Source: Paenalicyclobacillus cellulosilyticus (GTDB taxonomy: Bacteria; Bacillota; Bacilli; Alicyclobacillales; Alicyclobacillaceae). From it: a stretch of DNA of 64,000 nt. Shown piece by piece: positions 34,021-43,548 of this stretch (position 1 is the stretch's first letter; each line of letters opens with the position of its first letter). The stretch is from positions 18,195 through 82,194 of the forward strand of contig NZ_BMOY01000007.1 in NCBI RefSeq assembly GCF_014647315.1, given 5' to 3'. The notes below the pieces were generated by a model, which worked only from the letters and a program-made list of their open reading frames with translations, made no database searches and was not told the origin of the DNA. The position numbers were made by a program, and so were the translations under genes.

Positions 34021-34761
34021 TCACTCTACACCAAATGAGGTCATGTGCTCAAGGATATTGGGCAGAGATGGGCGGTCCGTCCGCAGATACGCTGCCAGAG
34101 GCAATTGTAGTTCCTGAATTGCGTCTGCAACCAGCGCTGCAATGACGAGCGCGCCATACTCGTTGAAGTGCGTGTTGTCTTGAATACCCTCTGGGTAGTT
34201 TGCGTGTTCGCCGGGTTGCAACCAAGTAAATAGCCGCTTGGAGCGTTTGTTACCCAATTGGACATAGAGTTTTGCACTTAAGGAACACAAGTCAATCACG
34301 GGTACATTTAGCCGCATGGCCAACTGGCTTGCAGCATCCGGGTAATCACCGTGGGTGGAAGTGAACAGACCGTCCTCGGAAAAGGATCGACGCTCGACTG
34401 GTGTCAGGAGAATGGGCTGTCCTCCTTGTTGTCGGAAACGAATCAGAAACTGGGCTAGACATTCTTGATAGGTGGTAAACGGATCGGCATATCGCGCTGG
34501 ATCCGGTTTGGCGTCGTTGTGACCAAATTGAACGAAGAGATAATCACCCTGTTGCATTTGTTGGAGAATCGGTTCCAATCTCCCCTCAGCTAAGAAGCTC
34601 TTCGAACTCCGACCGCACACAGCGTGGTTATGAATCTCCACAGCATTGGTAAAGCAGTGGTGGAACATCTGGCCCCATCCTGCCATAGGTGCGTGTTCAG
34701 GTGGGTATGTGGCCATGGTCGAATCGCCGGCCAGGAATACATGAATGAGACGAGTGCTCAT
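34021..34761 (-). CDS. Rhamnogalacturonan acetylesterase (SGNH hydrolase)
   Basis: 246 residues from ATG 34761, with AGGAGG 9 nt upstream. SGNH motifs: nucleophile Ser14 in FLAGDSTMATYP, block II Gly in CGRSSKSF, Asn in QFGHNDAK, and the Asp/His pair in DNTHFNEYGA. This order and spacing match the rhamnogalacturonan acetylesterase group (CE12). No signal peptide, so it removes acetyl groups from imported oligosaccharides in the cytoplasm. Lower GC than fur downstream. Divergent from the PL22 gene with a 180-nt shared control region. Confidence 0.88.
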   Translation of the reverse strand: MSTRLIHVFLAGDSTMATYPPEHAPMAGWGQMFHHCFTNAVEIHNHAVCGRSSKSFLAEGRLEPILQQMQQGDYLFVQFGHNDAKPDPARYADPFTTYQECLAQFLIRFRQQGGQPILLTPVERRSFSEDGLFTSTHGDYPDAASQLAMRLNVPVIDLCSLSAKLYVQLGNKRSKRLFTWLQPGEHANYPEGIQDNTHFNEYGALVIAALVADAIQELQLPLAAYLRTDRPSLPNILEHMTSFGVE

Positions 34762-34874
34762 GCTCATCACCCTCCTGTCGTGAATGTTTGTGTCTGGATT
34801 TGGAGTGCTGATTCGGGGATACATATGCGGGAACAGGTAAGTGAATTTTTGGATAGGCGTTCTAGATGCAGTAA

Positions 34875-34883
34875 TGATACAAT
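34875..34883 (+). promoter_or_regulatory. Extended -10 promoter for the oligogalacturonide lyase gene
   Basis: TGATACAAT: TACAAT at 34878-34883 preceded by TGn. No clear -35 at 16-18 nt, typical of an extended -10 promoter. Confidence 0.5.
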
Positions 34884-34942
34884 ATAAACAAAGAGGATTC
34901 GAGGATGAATTGTGGAAATAACGTGCGGAAAGGGGCTGAAAC

Positions 34943-36094
34943 ATGGCGAAAGGATCCCGCTTTCCCGCTGAATGGGTTTCGTACACAGACCCTGTAACAG
35001 GGGTTTTGGTCACCCAGCTCACGCGGTGGAAGGCGCACAACCATCACTTGTATTTCACGGAGAATGGTTGTTACGCTGAAGGACAGCGGTTGTTGTTTGT
35101 TTCTGATCGTTTTAACAGTGTCAATTTGTACAGCATCGATTTGCGGGATGGAGAGATTATTCAACTAACCGATCTCCAGAGTGATGCGGATGATTTGGCG
35201 GTGTGTTTGAATCCCTCAGGCACAAAGGCGTATTACCGCCATCGCCATCAAGTCATTTCACTTGATCTGGTTACATTGGACGAAACAGTGCTCTATGAGT
35301 TAGCGGACAATGGGTTCCACATTGGACAACTTAGTTGTTCCGCTGACGGGCAGTACGTGTATACCACGTTAACAGAGAACCTGTCACATCGCTTCCGTGT
35401 GGATCTGGCGAATGGTTACGTTGGCCATCGCGAGATGATGGAAGCGAGACCGTTGTCCAGGATTATAAGAATTCCTACCGCTGGAGGTCCGGCAGATGTC
35501 GTTTTGGAAGACAACTGTTGGTTGGGGCATGTCAACTTGTCGCCGACGAATCCGGAACTGCTAACCTTCTGTCACGAAGGTCCATGGAACTTGGTGGACC
35601 ATCGGATTTGGGGACTCAATGTTCGAACGGGACAGACATGGATGATCCGGCCGCGCAAGCAGCCGCATGAAATGGTCGGCCATGAGTACTGGTCAACCGA
35701 TGGAACGTTCATCGGCTATCATGGGTTCCGTGAGGATGGAACCGGTTTTGTGGGCCGCATCCGGCCGGACAATACGGAAGAAGAGGAAATTGAATTCCCT
35801 TTTCGTAATTGGCATAGCCACGCCGATGATGCGTTCTCTCGTATTGTCGTGGACGGTCGCGCCCCGTTGACCACCCTATTGATCTGGTACCGGTGTGACG
35901 ATGGACGTTTCTCTGAACCAAGAGTACTTTGTGAGCATCGCTGCAGCTTCCATGTGCAAAAGGTTCATGCACATCCACGGATTTCTTCGGATGGTAAGAG
36001 ACTTGTGTTTACCAGCGACAGGAATGGATATGCGAATGTTTATGTGATTGAACTGCCGGAGGATGTTTCGGTATTACCAACGCATACCGCGTAG
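34943..36094 (+). CDS. ogl: Oligogalacturonide lyase (PL22)
   Basis: 383 residues, close to known oligogalacturonide lyases (about 388). AAAGGGG lies 7 nt before the ATG. A seven-bladed propeller fold is suggested by repeated FxSDRxNxxNLYxIDL-type blades. The family landmarks HLYFTENGCY near residue 35, LSPTNPELLTFCHEGPW around 205-220 and GHEYWSTDG at about 245 are visible. These carry His/Gln/Arg residues of the manganese active site. Splits di- and trigalacturonides (saturated or unsaturated) in the cytoplasm. Belongs to the pectin block. Confidence 0.9.
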   Translation: MAKGSRFPAEWVSYTDPVTGVLVTQLTRWKAHNHHLYFTENGCYAEGQRLLFVSDRFNSVNLYSIDLRDGEIIQLTDLQSDADDLAVCLNPSGTKAYYRHRHQVISLDLVTLDETVLYELADNGFHIGQLSCSADGQYVYTTLTENLSHRFRVDLANGYVGHREMMEARPLSRIIRIPTAGGPADVVLEDNCWLGHVNLSPTNPELLTFCHEGPWNLVDHRIWGLNVRTGQTWMIRPRKQPHEMVGHEYWSTDGTFIGYHGFREDGTGFVGRIRPDNTEEEEIEFPFRNWHSHADDAFSRIVVDGRAPLTTLLIWYRCDDGRFSEPRVLCEHRCSFHVQKVHAHPRISSDGKRLVFTSDRNGYANVYVIELPEDVSVLPTHTA

Positions 36095-36457
36095 TTCCAC
36101 GACAAATTGAAGTTGTCGCTGAACCTGTGACTTGGCGCTGGTCCGTTTGGATCTCATTCCTCGTGTATATAAAACCTAAACGTCTTGCAAAAAAATCGAG
36201 ATAAAACACTCAATAACAGATCAATTCTGTTTTAATAATAGTACATGAAAATAAATGAACAAAAAATAAAATCGATAAAATAATGGTATATAATATACAA
36301 TCTGTCTCGTAGTAACCCTCTATCTTTTTGGTATCCCGTATGTGTGGGAGGGGATGTGTGCTTAGTCTGGTCCTCGCTACTTTAGTTCTGCTTTTGTGTA
36401 TTTGTCGTAAGTACGGAGACAGTGCGTGGAGAAGTTGTGTTAAATGGGAGGTAAGCA
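36095..36457. other. AT-rich intergenic region with PL4 promoter
   Basis: No gene seen. It contains a weak AT-rich stem-loop AACAGA-TCAAT-TCTGTT followed by TTAA (36215-36231) after the PL22 gene. A TGGTATATAAT segment (36284-36294) gives an extended -10, leaving a leader of about 150 nt before the PL4 start. Confidence 0.45.
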
Positions 36458-39406
36458 ATGAAAAGATCTTATCATTCGGTAAAAAGGCGGCAGCCGCGAG
36501 CCAAAGCGGTACGGTTATCTAGTGCGGTGTTTCTGTCTGCAACACTTGCGGTATTGCCTGGCATCAATGGCTTTGCCCGCGCCGATTCGAGCGACCAAGT
36601 GCCGGATATGCATTTAGCAGGGCTTACACTGATAGGTTTGACGTCTGCAGGGACGGCCGTTCCCTTGCAGACAGACCAACCATTTACACCGAGCGATGTG
36701 GGGTATACCATCACGGTTCCTAGCGAAATTCAGTCCATTGAGGCAGTGCCTTCCGTAGCCGACCCGAATGCAGTGTCGATTGTCGTCAACGGTACGATGG
36801 TACAGAATGGTCATGCGTCAACGCCCATCTCCCTGGTTCAGGGTCAGACCAACACATTTGGAGTCTCGGTTGTGTCAAAGGCGCCCTTTGCCAGCCACTC
36901 CTATGTGTTTACTGCGTATCGTGAAAAGGCCACGGAGCACCTGTTACACAGCCTCAGCATCCAAGGAGGTACGCTCGGGACGGAATTTGCACCGCGGACG
37001 TTGTCTTACTCGACTAGTGTGGATTACAACCAAACCAGTATCCGGGTGACAGCCGCACCGGTTTCGCCGTCGGATACGGTCACGGTCAATGGAATACCGG
37101 TCGCCGCTGACGGTTCTGCAACAGTACCATTGCAAGAGGGCAACAATAGCATTCATGTCACTGTGTCTTCGGCAGACCCATCTCAGGGAAGCACAACCTA
37201 CACTTTATCTGTGTACCGTGCCACACATGATGAATTACAAAACCTCACTACGAACACAGGTGTGGCGATTCGTCCGTTTACACCAACCAATCGTACGTAC
37301 GAAGTGGATGTGGCCAAGGATACGACACAAATTCAACTGACGCCGACTGCATTCGCATCCGACGCCTCCATCACGGTAAATGGGCAATCCATTCAAAGCG
37401 GCCAGCCGTCTCAGTCTTTGCCTCTCAAACCCGGAATGAATACGTTTGATGTAAACGTCAACGGTAAGACCGATTATACGGTCGCGGTCTATCGCGATCC
37501 GGGTGATGGGCATGTGCATGTTATTGATAATGGAAGTACAGTTACGATTCGCACCAGAGAGATCGTGGCTACCTTCGACAAGTCTTCATCTGTTTTAACT
37601 GAGCTTCATAAACCGGGAGACCGCGACGTTCTAGGGAAAGGTTATGGTTATTTCTTTTTAAACCCCACATATCAAGACGCAACGACCGGAAAATTCACGA
37701 CGTTGAATTGGAGCCCTGGCACAGGGGATGCCAGTTTTCACATCGCCTCTCAAAGTGATGACATGGTTGATATATATTTCACGTTTGACAACAATACGCC
37801 GAACGATTCGCCCACGCGGAAGGGACCTATTGCTTACGAGCTGCACTTCGTTTTCCGTAACGATCAACCTGGGTTTTATGTCTACATCACCGCGCACATG
37901 CCAGAGAATGAGGCCTCTCTAACGCCGGGAATGTTGAATTGGGATACTGGGCAGGTCCGCTGGTCGATTCGTGCAGATGCGCAGCTATTTAAATACGTCC
38001 AGAATGAAGGACAGGCGCCCGATATGTTACCCAGTCCGGAGCAGGTCACGTCTCGTTACCAAGTCATGGACGCCACGTTCAGGCAACCGGATGGAAGTGC
38101 CTATACCAAATACCAGGACGTGGTGAGTGAGGCATATCAACACGTATTTGGCCTTTTAGGGCAACATTACGGCCTATGGTTCATCAAGGGTGGCAACGAT
38201 TACACGAACGGACTTCCGAACGCCATTGAAATTGGCGCTCATCAGACGGATACCACACCCATCGTAAACTGGGCGCCATCGGCTGCACATTATGGCAGAA
38301 ACGTGGGGCAACCTGCTCCTGGGTGGTCCCACATCTGGGGTCCCATCTTTGTTTACCTCAACGAGGGCCACGATTTATCGGCGATTTATCGTGACGCGGA
38401 AGATCAGGCGCGCGCACAAATCAGCCAGTGGCCTTACGCTTGGCTGACCAACCCGTTGTACGCAGTTGACGATCGCGGTACTGTCAGCGGAAAACTGACG
38501 ATTACAGGCCATGTACCATCTGGTGGAGCGACAGTGATTCTCGCGCCTCCCAATACGAACACAGCGTCTCTGCCAGATCCAAACGTCGTGGTCGATCCGA
38601 ACAAAGACTGGCAGCAAGAGGCGCTTGGGTACGTCTATTACACAAGGACCGACGCCTCGGGGCATTTTACTCTTCGGCATGTCCGTGCCGGAACATATAC
38701 ACTTTGGGCGTATCAGACTGGAACCTGGCAAGAATATGAGTACGATGGGGTACTGGTCCTTCCCAATCAGGAGACCGACTTGGGCAATCTGGTCTGGAAT
38801 TTAAAACCAGAAGGCCATCTGCTCTGGCAGATTGGAAAGTTCGACCGGACGGCGGCGGAGTTCCGGTACGGTAGTCAATATCGCCATTGGGGCAACTGGT
38901 TGCGCTATCCTTTCGACTTTCCAAATGGGGTCAATTACTACGTCGGGCAAAGTGATCCGTCTACGGATTGGAATTACGTTCAGCCCTTGAATAAAACTCC
39001 GGGGGAACCGTATAACCTGCTGACCGTATTCAGCAACGATCCCGCCATATGGAATGTCCACTTCAAAGTCGCCGAGGTGCCGAAGGATAGTAAGGGTGTG
39101 TTGACGGTCGCCATTGCAGGACAAAGGTCACCAGATATCAAATTTGTACTCAATGGGACCCAGTTGGATGAATATAGCACGTCCTTGTCCGATTCCACGA
39201 TGCCGCGCGTCGGGATTCAGGGTAATCTATATACCGTCTTGCAGATACCGTTTGACTCGTCCTTGTTGCATCCGGGTTCCGATAATGTGCTGTCTCTGAT
39301 TCCTGGGCGGTCGCTATTGAACGCGCAAGGGCAGAGAGTCACCGATTACTATTCTTCCATATTGTATGATGCCTTGAGGATGGACCTGGTTCCCGTGCAA
39401 AAGTAA
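36458..39406 (+). CDS. Secreted rhamnogalacturonan lyase (PL4) with cadherin-like repeats
   Basis: 982 residues, GGGAGG 6 nt before the ATG. Signal peptide 1-42 (cleavage after FARA). Residues about 54-345 form three cadherin-like beta-sandwich repeats, each ending in VNG. The catalytic PL4 domain (about 350-660) includes VATFDKSSSVLTEL, LHFVFRNDQPGFYVY and HYGLWFIKGGNDYTNG. A fibronectin-III-like domain (about 670-775: GHFTLRHVRAGTYTLWAY) and a C-terminal carbohydrate-binding-like domain (about 785-980: IGKFDRTAAEF) complete the standard PL4 layout. Cleaves the rhamnose-galacturonate backbone outside the cell. Low GC. Confidence 0.9.
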   Translation: MKRSYHSVKRRQPRAKAVRLSSAVFLSATLAVLPGINGFARADSSDQVPDMHLAGLTLIGLTSAGTAVPLQTDQPFTPSDVGYTITVPSEIQSIEAVPSVADPNAVSIVVNGTMVQNGHASTPISLVQGQTNTFGVSVVSKAPFASHSYVFTAYREKATEHLLHSLSIQGGTLGTEFAPRTLSYSTSVDYNQTSIRVTAAPVSPSDTVTVNGIPVAADGSATVPLQEGNNSIHVTVSSADPSQGSTTYTLSVYRATHDELQNLTTNTGVAIRPFTPTNRTYEVDVAKDTTQIQLTPTAFASDASITVNGQSIQSGQPSQSLPLKPGMNTFDVNVNGKTDYTVAVYRDPGDGHVHVIDNGSTVTIRTREIVATFDKSSSVLTELHKPGDRDVLGKGYGYFFLNPTYQDATTGKFTTLNWSPGTGDASFHIASQSDDMVDIYFTFDNNTPNDSPTRKGPIAYELHFVFRNDQPGFYVYITAHMPENEASLTPGMLNWDTGQVRWSIRADAQLFKYVQNEGQAPDMLPSPEQVTSRYQVMDATFRQPDGSAYTKYQDVVSEAYQHVFGLLGQHYGLWFIKGGNDYTNGLPNAIEIGAHQTDTTPIVNWAPSAAHYGRNVGQPAPGWSHIWGPIFVYLNEGHDLSAIYRDAEDQARAQISQWPYAWLTNPLYAVDDRGTVSGKLTITGHVPSGGATVILAPPNTNTASLPDPNVVVDPNKDWQQEALGYVYYTRTDASGHFTLRHVRAGTYTLWAYQTGTWQEYEYDGVLVLPNQETDLGNLVWNLKPEGHLLWQIGKFDRTAAEFRYGSQYRHWGNWLRYPFDFPNGVNYYVGQSDPSTDWNYVQPLNKTPGEPYNLLTVFSNDPAIWNVHFKVAEVPKDSKGVLTVAIAGQRSPDIKFVLNGTQLDEYSTSLSDSTMPRVGIQGNLYTVLQIPFDSSLLHPGSDNVLSLIPGRSLLNAQGQRVTDYYSSILYDALRMDLVPVQK

Positions 39407-39415
39407 AGTGTTAAA

Positions 39416-39458
39416 ACGTCCTGGTGTCCATCGTGCCAGATGACCGGCACCAGGGCGT
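39416..39458 (+). terminator. Stem-loop after PL4 lyase gene
   Basis: 11-bp stem ACGTCCTGGTG/CACCAGGGCGT (one G-U pair) with a 21-nt loop, 10 nt after the stop; only a weak T-rich tail. Confidence 0.6.
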
Positions 39459-39774
39459 CTCGTGTTTGAGTATCTGGCACTCCAAGAGGTCGCCATGTGA
39501 TGTGTCTCATCTGGCAGGAGGCTGATGGAATGATACGATAAACGGAAGTGAGAAGCTCGACCCACAATTCACGAATCTGCAGTATGACAAAGCTGATAAC
39601 CCACGTTCAAGTAGGATAATCAAATCAACTGGTACGCTGCTGTTTGGCGCGGTCTCTCGAGTCGGTGTTATCGAACTATAACGGATTCTGGTTCGGGTTT
39701 TGTTTATGACTGACCTCTTTGTTTGGTTTCTTTGTTCTAGGATGGGTTCATAGCTTATATCATGCGTATTATGT

Positions 39775-39803
39775 TTGAAAATGCGTGAACGAGGTGATAT
39801 ATT
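39775..39803 (+). promoter_or_regulatory. Strong sigma-A promoter for importer B operon
   Basis: -35 TTGAAA (39775-39780), 17-bp spacer ending TGA (extended -10), -10 TATATT (39798-39803). About 60 nt before the lplB start. Confidence 0.75.
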
Positions 39804-39862
39804 ATATATACAAGCTGTACTGAACCTATTTCAACCTCGCGATTCGGATGGGAGCGAGTAGA

Positions 39863-40825
39863 ATGTCAATACCCGTAACCGATTCAACAATGAAAGCGCA
39901 CGCAGAGCGTCAAGTGAAGGCCACAAGTGCTTGGCAACGCATCCGGCGAGACAAATGGCTGTATATCCTCCTTATTCCAGGATCCTTATACTTTCTTGTT
40001 TTCAAGTATATTCCGATGTGGGGGGTTCTAATCGCGTTTCAGAACTTCGAACCATGGCAAGGCTTCTTTCATAGTCCATGGATAGGATTTACTAATTTTA
40101 GGTTGTTCTTTGAAAATCCGGACTTTTTCAGGCTGTTGAGGAACACCCTGCTTCTTTCGCTGTATAATATTGTGTTTTTCTTTCCTGCTCCAATCGTATT
40201 GGCACTCTTGCTCAATGAAGTGCGCAAGGCGTGGTTCAAGCGTACGGTGCAGACGATGGTGTATCTTCCGCATTTTGTTTCGATGGTTATTGTTGCGGCG
40301 CTAACGTATGTATTCTTGACAACGGATACAGGCTTTATCAATCAATTGCTTCAACATTGGTTCGGCCGCCAAGTGGACTTTTTAACGAATCCCGCTTGGT
40401 TCCGCCCGATTATCGTATTGCAAACCATCTGGAAAGAAACAGGTTGGGGGACAATCCTATTTCTTGCAGCCTTGGCTGGAGTCGATGTGGAACTTTACGA
40501 AGCGGCGATAGTCGATGGAGCAAACCGATGGCAACAACTGTGGCATATCACACTTCCAGCCATACGAAGCACCATTGTTATTTTGCTCATTCTTCGAATG
40601 GGTTCAGTTTTGGATAACGGATTCGAACAAGTTTATCTTATGACGAACGCCTTGAATCGCGATGTGGCAGATGTGTTTGATACATATGTCTACTTCGTGG
40701 GTATTACGCAGGGATCATTCAGTTACAGTACGGCTGTTGGGTTGTTCAAAGCTGTTGTGGGAGCCTTCTTAATCTGGACAAGCAATTATGTAGCCAAGAA
40801 GTTCGGTCAGTCCGGTATATTTTGA
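39863..40825 (+). CDS. lplB: ABC importer B, inner-membrane subunit (LplB type)
   Basis: 320 residues from ATG 39863, with GGGAG 8 nt upstream. An N-terminal basic cytoplasmic segment (AWQRIRRDKWLY), then six helices; the segment YIPMWGVLIAFQNFEPWQG is typical of LplB/YtcP permeases. EAA motif: YEAAIVDGANRWQQLWHITLPAI. Import of oligogalacturonate/rhamnogalacturonan oligomers is inferred from flanking lyase genes and from the similar B. subtilis lplABC-yetA arrangement. First gene of a probable four-gene operon. Confidence 0.9.
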   Translation: MSIPVTDSTMKAHAERQVKATSAWQRIRRDKWLYILLIPGSLYFLVFKYIPMWGVLIAFQNFEPWQGFFHSPWIGFTNFRLFFENPDFFRLLRNTLLLSLYNIVFFFPAPIVLALLLNEVRKAWFKRTVQTMVYLPHFVSMVIVAALTYVFLTTDTGFINQLLQHWFGRQVDFLTNPAWFRPIIVLQTIWKETGWGTILFLAALAGVDVELYEAAIVDGANRWQQLWHITLPAIRSTIVILLILRMGSVLDNGFEQVYLMTNALNRDVADVFDTYVYFVGITQGSFSYSTAVGLFKAVVGAFLIWTSNYVAKKFGQSGIF

Positions 40826-40859
40826 GCGTATGGACATGTAATCGGCTTGTGCAGGGGGG

Positions 40860-41750
40860 ATGGGAGAGATGCGGACGCAAACCTTTGGCGGGAAAGCCTT
40901 TGATGTGTGTAATTATATGTTCCTCGCGATTTTTGCCCTTGTGACTGTGTTGCCGTTTGTATATGTGATTGCCGGTTCGTTGGCCAGTGACGAGGAAATC
41001 ACGTCGCGTGTTTTCTTTCTTATCCCAGAGCATGTAACTTGGAATGCTTACCGGTATATTTTCTCTACTAACGCTTTGCCGCGAAGCTTCTTAATATCCG
41101 TGTATGTAACTGTATTTGGCACACTCATCAACTTGTTTTTCACAACTACCATGGCATACTCGCTGTCTCGGCGCGATCTCGTCGGCCGAAATCTTATCCT
41201 CAATCTTATCATCTTCTCTATGGTCTTCAGCGGCGGGATGATTCCGACGTACTTGGTTATTCGGTCCCTTGGCATGCTGAACACTCTATGGGCCATGATG
41301 ATCCCTGGTGCCATCAGTGCCTTTAATCTCATCATCGTAAAGAACTTTTTTCAAGAACTTCCGCAACCGCTCATCGAAGCAGCAAAAATCGATGGCTGTT
41401 CAGATCTTGGGGTGTTTCTGAGAATCGTACTTCCTTTGTCCAAACCTGCCCTTGCAACTTTCGCCTTGTTTTATGGTGTCGGTCACTGGAATGACTTCTA
41501 CAGTGCCCTGTTATACATCAATGATTCTTCAAAGTGGCCCCTGCAGATGCTTTTGCAGCAGGTTGTGATGTCGTCACAGATGAGCATCGGTGACCCTTCG
41601 CTGGCTATGGACCCAACTTTCACTCAACCCCCTGGTGATTCGATTAAGATGGCGGTTATCGTCGTAAGTACTCTTCCCATGTTGATGGTTTATCCATTCT
41701 TGCAGAAACATTTTGCGAAAGGTGTTCTTATCGGCGCCATAAAACAATGA
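40860..41750 (+). CDS. lplC: ABC importer B, inner-membrane subunit (LplC/YtcP type)
   Basis: About 296 residues; ATG 40860 or 40869, both next to a purine-rich AGGGGGGATGGGAGAG. Six helices. EAA motif: IEAAKIDGCSDLGVFLRIVLPLSKPALA. The C-terminal loop carries the LplC-type insertion DPSLAMDPTFTQPPGDSIKMA before the last helix and ends PFLQKHFAKGVLIGAIK. Pairs with the LplB-type subunit. No ATPase is encoded. Confidence 0.9.
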   Translation: MGEMRTQTFGGKAFDVCNYMFLAIFALVTVLPFVYVIAGSLASDEEITSRVFFLIPEHVTWNAYRYIFSTNALPRSFLISVYVTVFGTLINLFFTTTMAYSLSRRDLVGRNLILNLIIFSMVFSGGMIPTYLVIRSLGMLNTLWAMMIPGAISAFNLIIVKNFFQELPQPLIEAAKIDGCSDLGVFLRIVLPLSKPALATFALFYGVGHWNDFYSALLYINDSSKWPLQMLLQQVVMSSQMSIGDPSLAMDPTFTQPPGDSIKMAVIVVSTLPMLMVYPFLQKHFAKGVLIGAIKQ

Positions 41751-41862
41751 TTTGCTTCCGCTGTGGTACAAAAGCGGATGTCGCGTGTATAATCTGGTGT
41801 TCTCACGCACATTATTGTGCGTGATGACATATACCAAGAAATCTAAGGGAGGAGTTGTGTGT

Positions 41863-43440
41863 ATGCATTTGCGGTCACGTTTGTCTGCGATGGTTCGGAT
41901 GATGGGTATGAACGGATCGCCTACGGGCAAAAAAAGACGATTGCTGGCAGTCACAAGCACGATGGTGCCTGCCATCGCATTGATGCTGGTGTCGAATGGT
42001 CCTTCAGTGGCGGCAAAGGACGGGCAACCATTTCACATTACCATTATGACAGATGCTTTTAACATCGACCATGGTGCACCTGACAATCCAGTAATTCAGG
42101 CACTGGAAAAGTACACGAATACGCAGATTACCATTGAGTGGGTTCCAAATACAAATTACGAGGACAAGGTGAACGCTACTCTTGCTTCCGGAGATTTACC
42201 ACAAGTTATGTTGATCTTGAATAAAGACGGATCGTTCATCAATGCGGCAAAATCAGGTGCATTCTGGGACTTGACCCCTTATCTTAAAAACTACCCGAAT
42301 TTGAGTCAAGCAAATCCAACGATATTGCAGAATATTTCTGTGGATGGTAGAGTCTACGGGATCTATCGTTCGCGTCCTTTAGGTCGGAATGCTATCATAT
42401 ACAGGAAGGATTGGCTTAAAAATCTTCATCTTCCCGTACCCAAAACCATCGACGATTTCTACAAGATGCTCTATGATTTCACTTATAAAGATCCGGATAA
42501 AAACGGAAAGAACGACACATATGGTATGGTAGTGACCAGTTACACAGGTCCTTGGGATATCATTCAAACTTGGTTTGGCGTGCCAAATGGATGGGGATTT
42601 GACAAGACAGGTAAGCTCATTCCTGCTCAACTGACACCGGAGTATATGAACGCTCTGAATTTCTTCCACAAATTATACGTACAACATCTGGTGAATAAGG
42701 ATTTTGCAGTTATGCCTCCTGACCAATGGAATACGCCCTTTATCAACGGACAAGCAGGAGTGATTGTGGACGCAGCTGATCGTGCCAATCAGATTGTGAA
42801 GGCTAATCCAAAGCTTGCCGATAAAATTGGCATCTTAGGTGCCGTGCGAGGTCCTGAAGGCTTACGTACACTCGGAACATCTGGATATGCTGGATTTTAT
42901 GTCATTCCAAGGAAATCTGTACCTACCTTATCCGATTTGCAAAAGGTGTTGGCTTTCCTTGACAAGCTGAACGACAAGTATGCGCAAAATCTGTTATGGA
43001 ATGGAATTGAAGGACGGCAGTACAAGCTGGTTAAGGGTTATGTGCAACCTATCAATACGAACAATGTGACGATCCACAATGAAGTGAATGATCTGAACCA
43101 GTTATTGATGGGAATTCCGACAAATCGATATTATACGACTGAACCAACACCGACGTCAAAATTAGTGAACCAAGTCATGGCACAGAACGCTAAAATTGTT
43201 GTACCTAATCCAGCAGCCGGACTCTACTCGCAGACATACGCACAGCAAGGAACCCAATTGGACAATATCTTGAATGACGCGCGTATTAAATACATCGTGG
43301 GCCAGATCGACGCGAATGGATGGAAGAACGCGATTAGCCTTTGGAGGAAGAGCGGAGGCGATCAATACATTAAAGAGATAAACGAGGATTATCAGTGGGT
43401 AAAGAAGCATGGCCATCTGAAGTATCTTGCATTGAAGTAA
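41863..43440 (+). CDS. lplA: ABC importer B, solute-binding protein (LplA type)
   Basis: 525 residues from ATG 41863, with GGAGGAG 8 nt upstream. The long LplA-type binding protein group (about 500-560 aa), larger than ordinary family 1. The signal sequence RRLLAVTSTMVPAIALMLVS ends in PSVAAKD and has no lipobox Cys. Landmarks are ALEKYTNTQITIEWVPN, SGDLPQVMLILN, GRVYGIYRSRPLGRNAIIYR and KILGAVRGPEGL-like GILGAVRGPEGL. Expected to capture rhamnogalacturonan or galacturonan oligomers. Follows the permease genes instead of preceding them. Confidence 0.9.
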   Translation: MHLRSRLSAMVRMMGMNGSPTGKKRRLLAVTSTMVPAIALMLVSNGPSVAAKDGQPFHITIMTDAFNIDHGAPDNPVIQALEKYTNTQITIEWVPNTNYEDKVNATLASGDLPQVMLILNKDGSFINAAKSGAFWDLTPYLKNYPNLSQANPTILQNISVDGRVYGIYRSRPLGRNAIIYRKDWLKNLHLPVPKTIDDFYKMLYDFTYKDPDKNGKNDTYGMVVTSYTGPWDIIQTWFGVPNGWGFDKTGKLIPAQLTPEYMNALNFFHKLYVQHLVNKDFAVMPPDQWNTPFINGQAGVIVDAADRANQIVKANPKLADKIGILGAVRGPEGLRTLGTSGYAGFYVIPRKSVPTLSDLQKVLAFLDKLNDKYAQNLLWNGIEGRQYKLVKGYVQPINTNNVTIHNEVNDLNQLLMGIPTNRYYTTEPTPTSKLVNQVMAQNAKIVVPNPAAGLYSQTYAQQGTQLDNILNDARIKYIVGQIDANGWKNAISLWRKSGGDQYIKEINEDYQWVKKHGHLKYLALK

Positions 43441-43467
43441 GCAATGAATGAATGAACGGGATGGTTC

Positions 43468-43490
43468 GAGGAGGGGCGTTTCCCCTCCTC
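43468..43490 (+). terminator. Stem-loop after binding-protein gene B
   Basis: Perfect 9-bp stem GAGGAGGGG/CCCCTCCTC with a CGTTT loop, 28 nt after the lplA stop. No T-run, so partial read-through into the yetA-type gene is expected. Confidence 0.75.
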
Positions 43491-43548
43491 ACTAATTTCA
43501 ACTCTAGTGAAAGTTCATCCAGTTGGAAAGAGAGGTAGGAGAGCGGCG

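Larger units (their letters stand above)
39407..39862. other. Intergenic region with terminator and importer B promoter
   Basis: No gene seen. It begins with the PL4 stem-loop (39416-39458) and ends with the strong promoter at 39775-39803. The 300 nt between them show no recognisable element. Confidence 0.5.
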
